NCBI RefSeq assembly: GCF_963678635.1
Contig: NC_087063.1
Span: 28,532,599-28,596,598, forward strand
Reading direction: 5' to 3'
DNA from: Symsagittifera roscoffensis
Taxonomy: Eukaryota; Xenacoelomorpha; Acoela; Convolutidae
DNA length: 64,000 nucleotides
Shown: positions 43,383 to 54,860 of the stretch, one piece after another
How the letters are laid out: every line of letters begins with the position of its first letter
Position numbering within the stretch: the stretch's first letter is position 1
Position numbers and translations under genes: made by a program
The notes under the pieces: generated by a model
Seen by the model: only the letters and a program-made list of their open reading frames with translations
Databases searched by the model: none
Told to the model about the DNA's origin: nothing

Positions 43383-45176
43383 CGTCTACAAAGACGATCC
43401 TAAAGATTTTGAAACCGAGGAGACCGGTACGAGACGACTGGCGTGTGAATCTACTATAGTAGATTGGAGAAGATGACTTTGCGACCTCGACCGGAACTCT
43501 AGATTAGCAAGATATGTCCCAACTGTCTGGCATGTTGATTGAAAACCAGCGGTAAAAGGTTCACACGCTGACCATACGATGACGCAACGGGAACCAGGAA
43601 AAATACACAAACCTCCTTCTTTTATGCAAAGACTGAGGAGCACTCTGGGAAATTTCTTTGCAATGTTGCGGGAGACGGGAGCTCGTGATAAGATCGACAA
43701 CCTCGAAGAATACTCCTGCTCCGTTTTCAACTAACTAGTCAATCAACAGACCACATTTTCAGTTATATCGCAGATAGAATATTATAATTATGAGAAGTGA
43801 TTATGATTAGTCTCGATATCGTTAGAAGAAAATAATTGTCGTGAACCGAGTTTTCACCATTTTTTGAGACAAGAAACGCCGCAAAGATGAAAATTGTTTC
43901 AAAACATTCGAGTTAGTGCGATAGAAAATAATGTTCGGGTAACGTAATTTACTAAATCGACAGGTTTCAAAATCAGTTTACCGGCAACCTTCCAAAACCT
44001 GGAGAATTCGGAGTTAATTGGTTAGATCTATTGGATTTACCAATCCGAAGGGGTCGAATTTGTTTTGAATTTACTAAATTTGTTTTGGCCGTAAAATTTT
44101 TTTTTTTTTTTTTTTTGTGCTAATCAAGAAAAGTCAGGACCATTTGAAAATTTTTTTAAGGCTTGAGGACAAACTTTTCAGCAAAATTTTAAATTTATAC
44201 GAAAGACGGTTTGTTTAATAAATTGAGAAGCACTGAAAGGATTTAGTTCATTTTAAAAGCATTAGATCAAAAATTTAAAAATTCATAATTGGGTTGATCA
44301 GTTTTTAAAGAAAATGACCATATAAAAACACAAAAGACATTTTAATAAAAAAATCTCTTTGAAAATTGACCCATCCCGGTTCATAAACATTTTTCCGAAG
44401 CAGTGAAACCCATACAAAAGGAAAGTAACGGATATCAAGAGGTTTTTACGTTTTTGTGAACAATAAGGAAGCGTCAGGGACATCAGGAAAAAGAAAAAAG
44501 ACGATGAAACTATCTACCAACAAACCACTCCAATAAAAATAACTACAAACAAAAAGTTAGTGGAAATTGTAACATCAGCAGTTTACTTTGAATCAGGAGG
44601 GGCTTCAAAAGAAAAGGAAACGGAATACGATGGAACCTTGAGACACAGGGATGCGGCACGAGTTTCAGTTATCACCAAATTGCCTGCCACAAATGCCTGT
44701 CCTGGTCAAAGATTGGGTATCAGTGGTAAGGGACTTGACGAGGATCATGAAGAGGATGGGTGAACAAGAGCAGCAGGTTTTCATCAGGATATGCGAAGCA
44801 AGATGCATGAAGCCCCACAAACAGAAGCATGCCGGGCGGAGGAAACAATGACACGAATACGACATGATCAAGCCCTTTAAATTGCCTTGGGCATGAAGAG
44901 ACTTCATGGCTAAAAAGAAAAGAGGATAACTAAGGTTCTGAGGCAATTTTCGCTACTTCAATGCGGTAACTATATAGCGTGCGTATCTGTTTCTCGTATA
45001 GATGACAGCCTATCGAAACTAGGAGATGCCAAAGTCTTCACTACCTTGGAATCTTTTGGAAGGTCCCTTTGCAAAAGCAGGACAGTGAAAAAATGGTTTT
45101 GGTCTGTACCATTATAAGAGAATTCCCTTTGGCTTGTGTAATGCAGCAGCGGCCTTTCAAGTATTTTTTTGGGGAG

Positions 45177-45265
45177 GTTGGTTGCCTTGAGGACATAACT
45201 GACCTAGCTCGGGCAATCCGGAGGCAGTTAAGTAGTACAGAACTCGGTGGGTGCGATTGACGGCC
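45177..45265 (+). repeat. Copy of the two-hairpin leader module
   Basis: GTTGCCTTGAGG...AGCTCGGGCAATCCGG and ACTCGGTGGGTG...CCACTTGAGAA match the tandem modules of element B. It abuts RT-derived sequence, showing that the surrounding copy is rearranged. Confidence 0.55.
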
Positions 45266-45331
45266 ACTTGAGAAAAAAGATAAGCTGAGATATAGCTCTG
45301 GATATTCATACCAAAACAAAGTAGAACCACA

Positions 45332-45412
45332 ATGGATAATCCTTTTGTGGCGAGGAACCTTTATACTCGGAAAAAACTAGAAGGAAACTTCACAAGAAGA
45401 GAGCGATTTTAA
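45332..45412 (+). CDS. Second copy of the small gag-start-like ORF
   Basis: 26 codons starting MDNPFVARNLYTRK, aligned with the ORF at 43239. CCACAA and TTGTGG around the ATG can pair as a 6-bp hairpin. Confidence 0.35.
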   Translation: MDNPFVARNLYTRKKLEGNFTRRERF

Positions 45413-48400
45413 ATCACACCTAAGTTTCAAAAGTTCGGCCAACGGATAAGAGATGCGCTTGTCTACGGGAAGTGGCTACCTAGACCAGTTTGGGACGGTA
45501 AAATTGACCAGTACGACTTCAAATGCCGGCCGGGAAGGACATTGAGAGAAAAGAAGCGGAATACGATGGAACCTTATGACAGAGGGATGCGGCACGAGTT
45601 TCAGTGGTTACCACCAAATTGCCTGCCACATATGCCTGTCCTGGTCAACGAGTGGGTATCAGTGGTAGAGGCCTTGACAAGGATCATGAAGAGGATGGGT
45701 GAACAAGAGCATCAGGTTTTGATCAGGATCATGAAGAGGATGGGTGAACAAGAACATCAGGTTTTGATCAGAGAAAGCTGGTCATATCGAATGAGAGAAT
45801 TTGCGAGAAGAAATACTTCGTTACGAGAAAGAAACTGGCCAGAACGAGAAGTACATGAAGGAAAGTGCGGATGGGAACTGCGACGCTGAATATAGAGAAC
45901 AAAACATAAAGAGGTCATAAAACGTTGCAAACTTGTTGAACACAAAATTGAAATGGAAAACAAGTGCCGTTCCCCACAGAGACGGAGCAAGATGCATGAA
46001 GCCCCACAAGTCAGAAGCATGCCGGGCGGAGAAAAAAATGATACCAGTACGACATGATCAATCCCTTTAAATTGCCATGGTCATGAAGAGACTTAATGGC
46101 CATTAAGAAAAGAGGATAACTAGTGTTATGAGGTAATTAATGCTACTTCAACGCGGTAACTATATAGCGTGCATATCTATTTCTCGTATAAATGAGAGCC
46201 TATCGAAACTAGGAGGTGCCAAAATCTTCACTACCTTGGAACCTTTTGGAAGGTCTCTTTGCAAAATTAGGACAGGGAAAAAATGGTTTTGGCCAGTACC
46301 AGTAGAAGAGAATGCCCTTCGGTTTGTAAAATGCAGCAGCGGCCTTTCAGAGACTCATGGCTCAGATTTTTTACAAATGTAACAAAAAAGTACGGTCACG
46401 TACTATTTGGACAAGGTAGTGATATTGAAACCCACCTTGACGGTATATTTTGACAGACTAGATGACGTTTTCGATTAAGAAGAGAGCTGGCTTAAAATGC
46501 AACGCCTCGAAATGCGAAAAAATCATTGAGTCAGTAAATTACCTGGGTAGATAAGCATTGCGTGAGGCGGGATCCTGGTGCGGTGAAAGCCCTGTTAACA
46601 TGGAAGACCCCCAAGCAGACGCGAAATTGATAATCATCTGAGGACTTTCGAATTATAAACAATTCGTAAAGGGGTATGCAGATAAAGTTTATCCAATGCA
46701 GTAGCTGATGGGCAACAAAGGGAAGAAGTTCGAGTAGAATAAAAAAACTCAACCAGTCTTCGAAATCATAAAAAGGGAGCTGTGCGGTTGGCCAGTATTA
46801 CTAAGGCTTGTCAACTAAGGAGGCATCGGTGTCACGAAGGCATGTCTCTTGACATCGATGCCTTAGTAGTTGCCATCTCTGGCAAACTGCTTCAAGAGAA
46901 ATAATGGAATGTGGTAACTGATCTCCGTCCCATCGCATATGGAAGTAAAGTTTTGAGAAATACGGAGATGAAATATGGTGCACCAAAAAGGAGAAAATTT
47001 GCGGTTCGTTGAGAAATATCGCGCCTATCTAGGGAGCGCTCCCTTCAAGCTGCCGGTAGACAAACAAGATTTATCCTGTTCCCAGACGTTCTAATTGAAA
47101 CAGAGTCACATTGGTCGATGGAAAGTCCGGCTCGATGATTATCACAAGATAATCGAGCGCAAGTTGTGTGACACGCAGCAGAATGCTGACAGTCTCAGAG
47201 TTTTATGAGAGATTAGAACAGAAGTAAGCCAATCATGCAGAGATAAAAGAAAGATGCTCGTTTCTAGACTTTGACAGTTTTGACATTTTCGCTTGAAATG
47301 GTGGTTCGAGATATCGGAAACCCAATACGGGGATACCCTGAATTTCAAGTGGCGAAGGCAGTCAAGATAAAAACCCTACAAAAAAGATCGGGTGCCTTTG
47401 GATCTGCTTCTACGTTTGAACTCGGTTCAGCAGGAGCTGACATGCACAAATATGACCAGTCTCTCATTGCTAGACAAATCTGTGAACATCATCCTAGAGG
47501 TGATGCGGATGGTGGGTAAATTGTTGAAAAGAGAAGTGAATCGGATTGATCAATCCAGGATGGACAACAGCTATGACATATTTAACAGTTAACGAGAATC
47601 GTCGGATCGAACCTTCAAGTCATCACCATCAAGAGACCGAAAAGGATATAGGACAGTTTTTCAGTAACTAGTCTCCTCATCATGCAAGACAAGGCAGGAG
47701 GAGATCGAGATAAAGAAGGACACGTTCACATTTGGGACGCACGATCAAGCACGGAGTGAGGTTGCATCCAAAGACTTGGGGTAGGAAAACCCGTCCGGGG
47801 AGTCGGCAGCCAAGGTAATGAAAACAAGCATGGACAAGACTGGGTAGACATAGTTTTGTCAGGGGAGTTTAGATGGATGAGCAGGTCGAATGTATCAGTT
47901 TCCGCCATGGAGAAGTGCTCCATGGAAGATTCACCTCGCGAGAAGCTCTCGAAGAAATCGGAAGCTGACACCTACTCAGAAAAGATCTCGAGTACGAGCT
48001 CTGAGACATCCGAAAGTGCGATCCACACATTAGTGGCAGAGGCTAGGGCCAAGGAGTGATACATGGAGATACATCAAGACTCTGATGGTGATCGCTACTT
48101 GTCTTCGAGAGAAAAAGTCTTTGACAACGCAGTAGACGACTTGAGGTGATTACGGTGTCAAAACGCTCTGTGAGTCTGCTAGCGCAAAAGGAAGCAGATA
48201 AGGATGACCTTGATCTATTTGAACAGGGGACAAGGCCATTGGCGAAGATCTGGAGTGCCAAGATGCAAGATGACGCACACAAACCAGATCAGCTGTAATG
48301 TCAAGTAAGAATCTTGAAAACAAAATCCAAGGCGAGATACAGACTCTCGGACTTACTAGGGGTGCAGAGAAAGTACAGGTAGCTCGAAGAGGTAGATCAA

Positions 48401-49790
48401 AAACGGAGCTCCAAAAGACAGTTGCCGATTGTAGAGACAATATAACATGAAGAAGGAAGGGCGGTGTTGCTGTAACTTGATCAATTAGAACTACTTTTCA
48501 GGTCAAATGATCGAATTGTAGATCAGGGAATAGATAAGATATACCAGAAAATCTTGAAACGCTTTGAGTGTCCTGGAAGGAAGACAACATGAAATGAGTT
48601 ACAGCCTGTCTATCCTGCCATCAAGTGAAAGATCAGAGAGAATTGAAACTCCCACTGCAGTCGATTGAGTTTTCAGAATTTAATGAGTTCATGCATATTG
48701 ACCATCAGAAGGTATGTTTGAAAGGCAGTGGCTAAAATCAGGTGCTCATGATGATCGACCACTCTACACGTACAAACACGCTGTTCTCCTCATACCAACA
48801 ATAGCTGAGGACCCTTGGGATCATCTGGTGAATAAATTGATTGCCAGACGTCTAAGTCCGATGGCTTTGCAGTCGGACAATGCGACTGCTTTTGTAGGTG
48901 AGCTGACAAAGAACTCATGCGACGTTCTCAGGTGACCCAAGCTCATACTGTTAACGATACATGACTGACTGGAATTGATAGTTCCCACAAGTGATGGGGC
49001 TATACAACAGTGCACACCATTCTACTACGAGAATTGTTCCACTCAGAATATGAGAAGAACCTGCTGCTAATATTTTGCTACCCCGAACATGAGGGCAAAA
49101 AGACATCAATCCAGGTCGATGTGAGGGATGCGATAAGACAACAGTAACAAATTAATGACTTGTGCAGACACAGCACACAACACGCACAAGCAGGGCAGAG
49201 AAAGAAATTCATGAAAAGGAGCGGGTGCCAAAGCTTACTCAGCGGGAGATTATGTATGGGTCCTTTAGAACGTGATCCCGCCGAAAACATCTATAAAACT
49301 ACCAAAGAAATGGAGGGGCCGTTCATGGCAATGAAGGCGAAAAAAGAGAGACGTTTCCATAGACTCAGCACAGCTCGCGCTGCTCATTTCGAGAACGTCA
49401 AACCCCAATAACCACCCACAGAAAACAACAAACGACACTGAGAAGGGCGCTTATTTGATGATGGATCCTGAATGTGAAGTTTAATGAGAATTGTAACAGA
49501 CAGAAGAATGATGGGAATGAAGTCCTCGAAGAATGAACATCACGGCCATTAGACATGGATTTCAATGAGATAGTCGAATCGGATGAGGTAACATTGGAAC
49601 CACCTTGAGCAGAATGAGATGCTAAGAACACGGATCCGGATCTACCTTTCACAATGAAGACACCACAGAGCACTAGAGTGAGGCATGCGAAGAAGTAAAT
49701 CCTTTTGGATACGAATTTGTGGTAGAAAGGATAGACATGCGAGAATGGCGGAGTAACAAGTGTGCCATTCTGCCAGATGGCACAGCGCAA

Positions 49791-50929
49791 CCTTCCGACG
49801 AAGCACGAATCAGAGAGAAAAGGCCTTAACAGCAAAAAAGTGCTTGAAAGGAGGGTCGAAGTATTCTGAACTTTTCTATTTTTAAAATTTCGATTTTCAG
49901 GTTGATATTTCTCAGAAATACGAAAAACGGCCATTTTGACCAAAAAAGCTGAGAAAGAGAACAACGACAAATATTGTGAAAAACAGTCGTGCAAGAGACG
50001 GAAAATACGAAGCCTCTTATCGTGGCAACCACGCACGATAAGACACTTGTCAGCGGATACTAGTGGAGAAGGAAGCTTCAGTGGGGAAGGAGTATTCCAC
50101 GGAACCCTCCCGGGACGCAAATTAGAAGAGAAAAGAGCGTTATCGCAGGAATATTACGGGAGCGGAGGCTTGGTCCCCCAGAGACTGTTTATTTGAAGGG
50201 ACTGTATAAAACTAACTAGATAGCTACCTGGATGTCGTGAAACTTTAATTTAACACCGGTGTAACTTGATATTTTAGAATATGAGTAGCTAGAAAGAGGA
50301 AAGGGTCAATCCATCTCCAATGGATTTAATATAGAACTGTCACACAAAAACATGTTAAAATAGGTTGTTCGAGCCGTGTTTTTAATGACAATCAGGTAGT
50401 CTGAGGATCCGAGACTCAGCTATGTGGTTGTGTTCGCATGTGAACGAAAGCTGATCAAAAGTCGTTTGACTGATGGCCTAAAAATGGTAACTTTTTACTT
50501 AGCCCTAGACAGACCAGAAAATCAACTGGCAAGGTCGAGACGGTGGAAAACGAGTAGGATTAAGCTAACTGACGCCTGCCAGTCGTTAATAGGTACTTTT
50601 TCTACGCTCCGTCGCTGTGTAGTATTTGGGCGAATGTTACATAGACGTTTTTATGGCGCTCCTGGGTGGACCTGTCAAAGGCATAAGACCACCATGATCA
50701 GCAAGCGTTTCAGCGACGAACCCTCCGCTCCGGGCGTCAGCCCGAGGTAGAGGCCTTAATGACCGTCGTTGTACTGGGGGGAAGGTGCGTACCCTCCGTC
50801 CAGTACTATTTAGCTTTTTAACTTAGTTAACACCGAAAATTCCGGGGGCCGGAGGGTTAGGTGGGAAATCTAGAGCCCGCTTGTCCTGAGGTCCCAGGAC
50901 AAAAAACAATTAAAGAGAAAGCGTAAAAC
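49791..50929. other. Spacer between the decayed copy and element B
   Basis: No gene supported. A hairpin with arms GTACTGG (50771-50777) and CCAGTAC (50800-50806) encloses a GGGGG...CCCTCC segment. Confidence 0.4.
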
Positions 50930-53019
50930 CAAACAAAAATAGTGTATAACCAAGAAAAAGCCAAAAATAAATTTATTTGAAAACAAAAAAGTACAAAAAA
51001 CAGTAAAAAATCCAAAAAAGACCAAAAACAGTAGAAAATATAAAGTGACAGTTTAATGTTTTTTCCGGACGAGATGTGATCTGACCTTCCTATTTGTTGT
51101 TGTTTCAGATTGATTTATATCGTTTCTGATAGAAAGATTATGTGTTTTGGTGAAGGGTTGGATACCCTCCCTCGAGTGTAATTTGAGTGTTTAAGCACGT
51201 TAATGGTGATTTTGCAGGTGACCGGAGGGTAGAGTGGCAAGCTGATCAACGTGTTCCACACTCAACAGGGACATCAAGGACAACATCCGCAACGACTGTT
51301 GGGTATCGTTGAAGCAAATTTAGTATCGTTCGGGTACTATTTCGTTAAAACTTAAGTGGTGGGGGGCACGATTGGCGCGGTCCGATTGTACCCTCCATCG
51401 ATTACAAATTTCCAAGTTAAGGGTCTTATTTCGGGTATTTTGGTGCAAAGGAGGGTATAATACTATTCATTAACGACTACTAATAGGTTATTATCCTTAT
51501 TACATATTACTTATCTCCTCAATTAGACCCAAAAACACCCAATTTTGTCGAAAATCATCGATTTTCGATCAAACTGTAGACCCCGAAAATTTTGGATATC
51601 CGAGCTTTTCCGAACAACAAAAAGCTTTTATATAGGGAGTAGCTACGTAGTTCGATCCCCCTAACTAAAGAAACCGCGTGAGAAAAGACTCAGTAGAAGT
51701 TGGAAAAAACCAAAATTTTTCGGTCAAAATTTCGATAATTTTCTGAATTTTGTCAATCTGTTTTGGGGATCGAGTTTTTGAGTTTTTAGAGTTAGAGCAA
51801 TAAAATTTTTTGCGTTAGGAGCGTGCTAGCATAACGTGCTCGGTTACTAGAGAAATTCTTGAGTACCTCTCCGATTGGCTCCTTGGATAGAACTAACGAC
51901 TTAAGGATTGGAAAAGGAAGGAACCGGAGGGTCCAAATTTGATAGTTATTGGCCAAATTTTTGTCTCCAAACCAATTTTGATCCTGTTTTTTGCACTGTT
52001 CCAGTGCCGTACAGGGCTACTACGCTCGTTTCAATTATTTGTAGGCACTTTCGATAGGAATTGCGGAAAAAGTTTCTCAGAACCTATATAGGTGGTAAAA
52101 ACAGGCCATTTGGATAAACACGTTTTTGGCAATTTCTCAAAGACTAGTCATCCGATCGGGGTAATTTTGGTACCATAAGTCTACGTTTTGGACCACTTTT
52201 TCGGACCGCAACCGTTTTTGGGTTGATAATCTCGGAGAAGAAAAATTTTTAGAATTTGTTGGTTCGGAGGGTCCAAATTTCAGGTAACCCTCCGAGCGGC
52301 AGAAAATTTTATCAAAACACCTTTTTATCCAACTGGGAAGGTTGGCCGTGTCAGCCAACCTAGTTTTAGCTCAGGTGGACCGCTTTTAGAGACTTTATTG
52401 CGGTAACATAACCTTTTTCGTGATTTTTGGGGAACCCTCCGAAGTAACCCTCCGGAGTCAGCTAAACCCCTTAGCAACCCTCCTTAGTGGAAAAATTCCA
52501 CGAGATCACTCAAAGAAGTTAAAACAGCCCCCCGTAGAGAACTTCCCTTGTTTTGACGCTTCCTGAGGTTAGTTGAAGACCCTTCTAAGTGAGTTTCAGA
52601 AATTTGAAAATTTTGGAGGTACCCTCCGAAGTAACCCTCCGGAGCATATTAAGCATCTTATTGACCCTCCTTAGTAAATTTAAGGGGACCCTCCGAGGTA
52701 ACTTGGGTGATTAGGGTACCCTCCGAAGTAGGCTAAGTGTCTTAACGACCCTCCGAAGTAACCCTCCGGAGTGTCTTAAACCTTCTAAACAACTTTCCAC
52801 GAAACAACCTTCCTTGTTAGAAACTTGAGGAAATCTTCCGTGGCGATTTGGGAAAAGGAAAATATCCTTTTAATCAAAATCATATTAGGATATTAGGCGC
52901 TTATTAGGATCATAAGAGCCCATTTTGACCCTGAAATTCGTGATCAACTTTGGATTCTAGATCGGGTGTATCAGAAGTACCCGAACAAAATCTTTTTTTA
53001 TTGTGATTTTGGTTGTGTG
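50930..53019 (+). other. Long 5' region (LTR and/or leader) of element B
   Basis: The start matches 39750-40300 upstream of the decayed copy. It has no ORF. GGAGGGTCCAAATTT occurs at about 51924 and 52267. The 3' LTR that would confirm the element ends was not found near 63 kb. Confidence 0.4.
52262..52790 (+). repeat. ACCCTCCGAAGTA minisatellite
   Basis: About a dozen ACCCTCCG copies, often paired as CCCTCCGAAGTAACCCTCCG followed by GAG. A CTCCG...CGGAG stem can form in each pair. Confidence 0.65.
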
Positions 53020-53390
53020 GTTGCCTTGAGCTACTTAATAGGAAAGTTCGGGCAATCCGGGAACAAATAAAGGAATACCTCGGTGAGTGTATTAGGCAAA
53101 TACACACTCACTTGAGAAGAAAAGTTGTTCCCTGCTCTCGTGCACTTGGAGCGTTCCGGGTGTGGGGGAGCTTTTTCATAGACTTTAGAAGTTTTCGATC
53201 AGAGGTTGCCTTGAGCCACTTGATAGGACAGCTCGGGCAATCGCGGGGCACCTAAAAGAAGACCTCGGTGGGTGTATTAGGCAAATACACACCCACTTGA
53301 GAAGACTGTGTCCTGGGCTTTGTTCTTTCGGATCGTTCCGATTGGGGGAAGTCTTTTTCTTTAAGACTAAGTTTTATTGATCTGTTTCTG
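53020..53390 (+). repeat. Two tandem 185-bp modules, each with two conserved stem-loops
   Basis: Modules start at 53020 and 53205. Stem-loop 1 pairs GTTGCCTTGAGC with G(C/T)TCGGGCAAT. Stem-loop 2 pairs GTG(A/G)GTGTAT with ATACACAC(T/C)CAC around the loop TAGGCAA. In stem-loop 2 the two copies differ by A/G on one side and T/C on the other, so the base pair is kept. Confidence 0.65.
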
Positions 53391-53726
53391 AATCATCACT
53401 GCTTTTTATCAAAGATTGTTTAATTTTAACAAAGCAGTGACTTGATAAATTGTGTGGCGACAAATTGATACTGACAAAAGGTCGCTGTCACCTGTAGGGT
53501 ATTCTTATCTGATTATCTATTGTGTTTTGTGTGTTGATTATATCTTGTGAAAATCTTGTGATACTGTTATACTATACGACAGGGTTGAGTTAGCATTATA
53601 TCAATACTGAGCAGGCCCTGTGTGTGTGTAATTCTAGCTGAGTCACTAAGATTGTCATTGAGAAACCTAAGAGATTGATACTGACTTTTTGACGTACGAA
53701 TATTGTTTTTTTTTGTGTCACAAAGT
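53391..53726 (+). other. Leader between the modules and gag of element B
   Basis: No ORF. AT-rich, ending in a T run just before the gag ATG. Confidence 0.5.
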
Positions 53727-54860
53727 ATGCAGCGCAGGGACTCGTTAGGATCGACTACTAAGATTCCCAGGCTGAGCAAGGGCAGCACGCGAAAATTTAA
53801 AACTAGGCGTAGCCAGTCCTCGTTTAGCAGCGCCTCCGACGTGTTTGCTGAAAACGAATCGACTAAAGGTCAACCTGATCTTTCAGTTAGCGGAATGAGA
53901 TTGAGGAGCGAGAAAAACCTCGATGGCGATCAAAGGCGGAGCGCCGAAGCCGGAACCGCGAGCGAAACGCTTGTGGACCCCTTTGACGAGGGAGAACAGA
54001 CGCTCATTCGACCCGACTTTGAGCCGAGCGAGGGTCTCGAGCGGGAGGAAGTCGAGAGGACAGAGGAGACCTCGGAGCGTTCCGATGTCGAGCCGCGAGA
54101 GGAAGTACTATTCAAGGGGATGTCCAAATCGGAGACCAAAAGTCACAGGTGGAGGGGAGAATACTCACATTCGGCTAGTACCCACTCATCTCTGGCCAAG
54201 CAGAGCAACAACGCGATGATGTCGAGTATAAGCCCGAGTGAAGAACAAACGGGTTCGAAGGCCAAGAAGAGTTGGAAGTCTTTGTACGACGAACGCATGG
54301 CGTCACTACCAACTGTAGGTTTGACTTCCAGTGATGACTACCCGGGGATAACCCATCCGGATGTGAACTTCACACCGTGCCCAAGGAACGATATGAGCAG
54401 GAAGGCGTCGTCAACCTCGCCGACCAGGCCCATGTCAGATGGGATAATGATGGGAGCGTCATCAACCTTCGACAGATTAATGACGTCGATGAGCAAGCAA
54501 AAAGGCGGTGCGTCATCAAGCACCAGGCTGCAGCCGCAGTTGACCTCATCTTCTCTGGGACTAACCCCGTCATTTGGGGCCACTGGCGACATAAGTGACA
54601 TGTTCGCTGGCGTAATGAATGGTCTAGATGAACTGAGGCGGGACATGACTAAAAGAATAGATCAGGTGGATGAGAGAGCTCACAAAGGTCAAGAGAATCT
54701 GAGAGACGAACTAAAGCATGTGAAGTCGCAGGCGAGGGTTGATCAGGCTCAGTTGATTCGCAACACCGATCAATGCCTGGCGGAGAGCCTGGCACAGGCA
54801 AACAAGGAATCATACGAAAGAGAGGCTAGGATGACCAGGGAGATTGTTGAACGATCATGA
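53727..54860 (+). CDS. Gag of element B, N-terminal part
   Basis: Starts at ATG 53727. The first about 280 residues are Ser/Arg/Glu-rich and look disordered (many acidic ERE and SDVEPREE-like stretches); the last about 90 form a long charged coiled-coil-like helix. TGA ends the frame at 54860. The coiled coil continues without break in the +1 frame of the next ORF, so a one-base loss near 54845 is the likely cause of the split. Matrix/assembly role inferred only from position. Confidence 0.7.
   Translation: MQRRDSLGSTTKIPRLSKGSTRKFKTRRSQSSFSSASDVFAENESTKGQPDLSVSGMRLRSEKNLDGDQRRSAEAGTASETLVDPFDEGEQTLIRPDFEPSEGLEREEVERTEETSERSDVEPREEVLFKGMSKSETKSHRWRGEYSHSASTHSSLAKQSNNAMMSSISPSEEQTGSKAKKSWKSLYDERMASLPTVGLTSSDDYPGITHPDVNFTPCPRNDMSRKASSTSPTRPMSDGIMMGASSTFDRLMTSMSKQKGGASSSTRLQPQLTSSSLGLTPSFGATGDISDMFAGVMNGLDELRRDMTKRIDQVDERAHKGQENLRDELKHVKSQARVDQAQLIRNTDQCLAESLAQANKESYEREARMTREIVERS

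Larger units (their letters stand above)
40350..44500 (+). repeat. Leader sequences of decayed B-type copies, duplicated
   Basis: AGTCAATCAACAGACCACATTTT occurs at about 40372 and 43736, and both are followed by GTTCGGGTAACGTAA and GGCAACCTTC. A second block (TTGGCCGTAAAATTTTTT, then TTGAGAAGCA.TGAA..G.TTTAG.TCATTTTAAAA) occurs in three versions near 40640, 41570 and 44090. This points to at least two stacked 5' regions of the same element family. Confidence 0.6.
42550..49790 (+). pseudogene. Heavily decayed relative of element B (gag start, RT, RNase H, integrase)
   Basis: Pol pieces match element B in order: RINESLSKLGGAKIFTTLE (46180-46240; an earlier copy at 44990-45050), KGYADKVYPMQ (46672-46702), YGSKVLRNTEMKYGAPK (46938-46990), an integrase part with HIDHQKVCLKG near 48700 and LQSDNATAFVGELTK (48868-48912), and a tail near 49300-49740 matching RLSTARAAHFENVKPQ and FVVERIDM. 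Dozens of stops and frameshifts. A roughly 1-kb internal duplication repeats 44560-45170 as 45500-46360. The equivalent of the element B macro-like ORF is not recognisable after 49790. Confidence 0.75.

Noticed and set aside
50424..50750. Plus-strand 108-codon ORF
   Set aside because: Lies between elements, no motif, and its composition does not differ from non-coding flanks in a convincing way.
53020..53390. 5S rRNA or spliced-leader RNA genes
   Set aside because: The GC-rich repeats first looked like 5S fragments, but no 5S box A/C promoter or 5S core could be aligned, and no Sm site with a splice donor was found.
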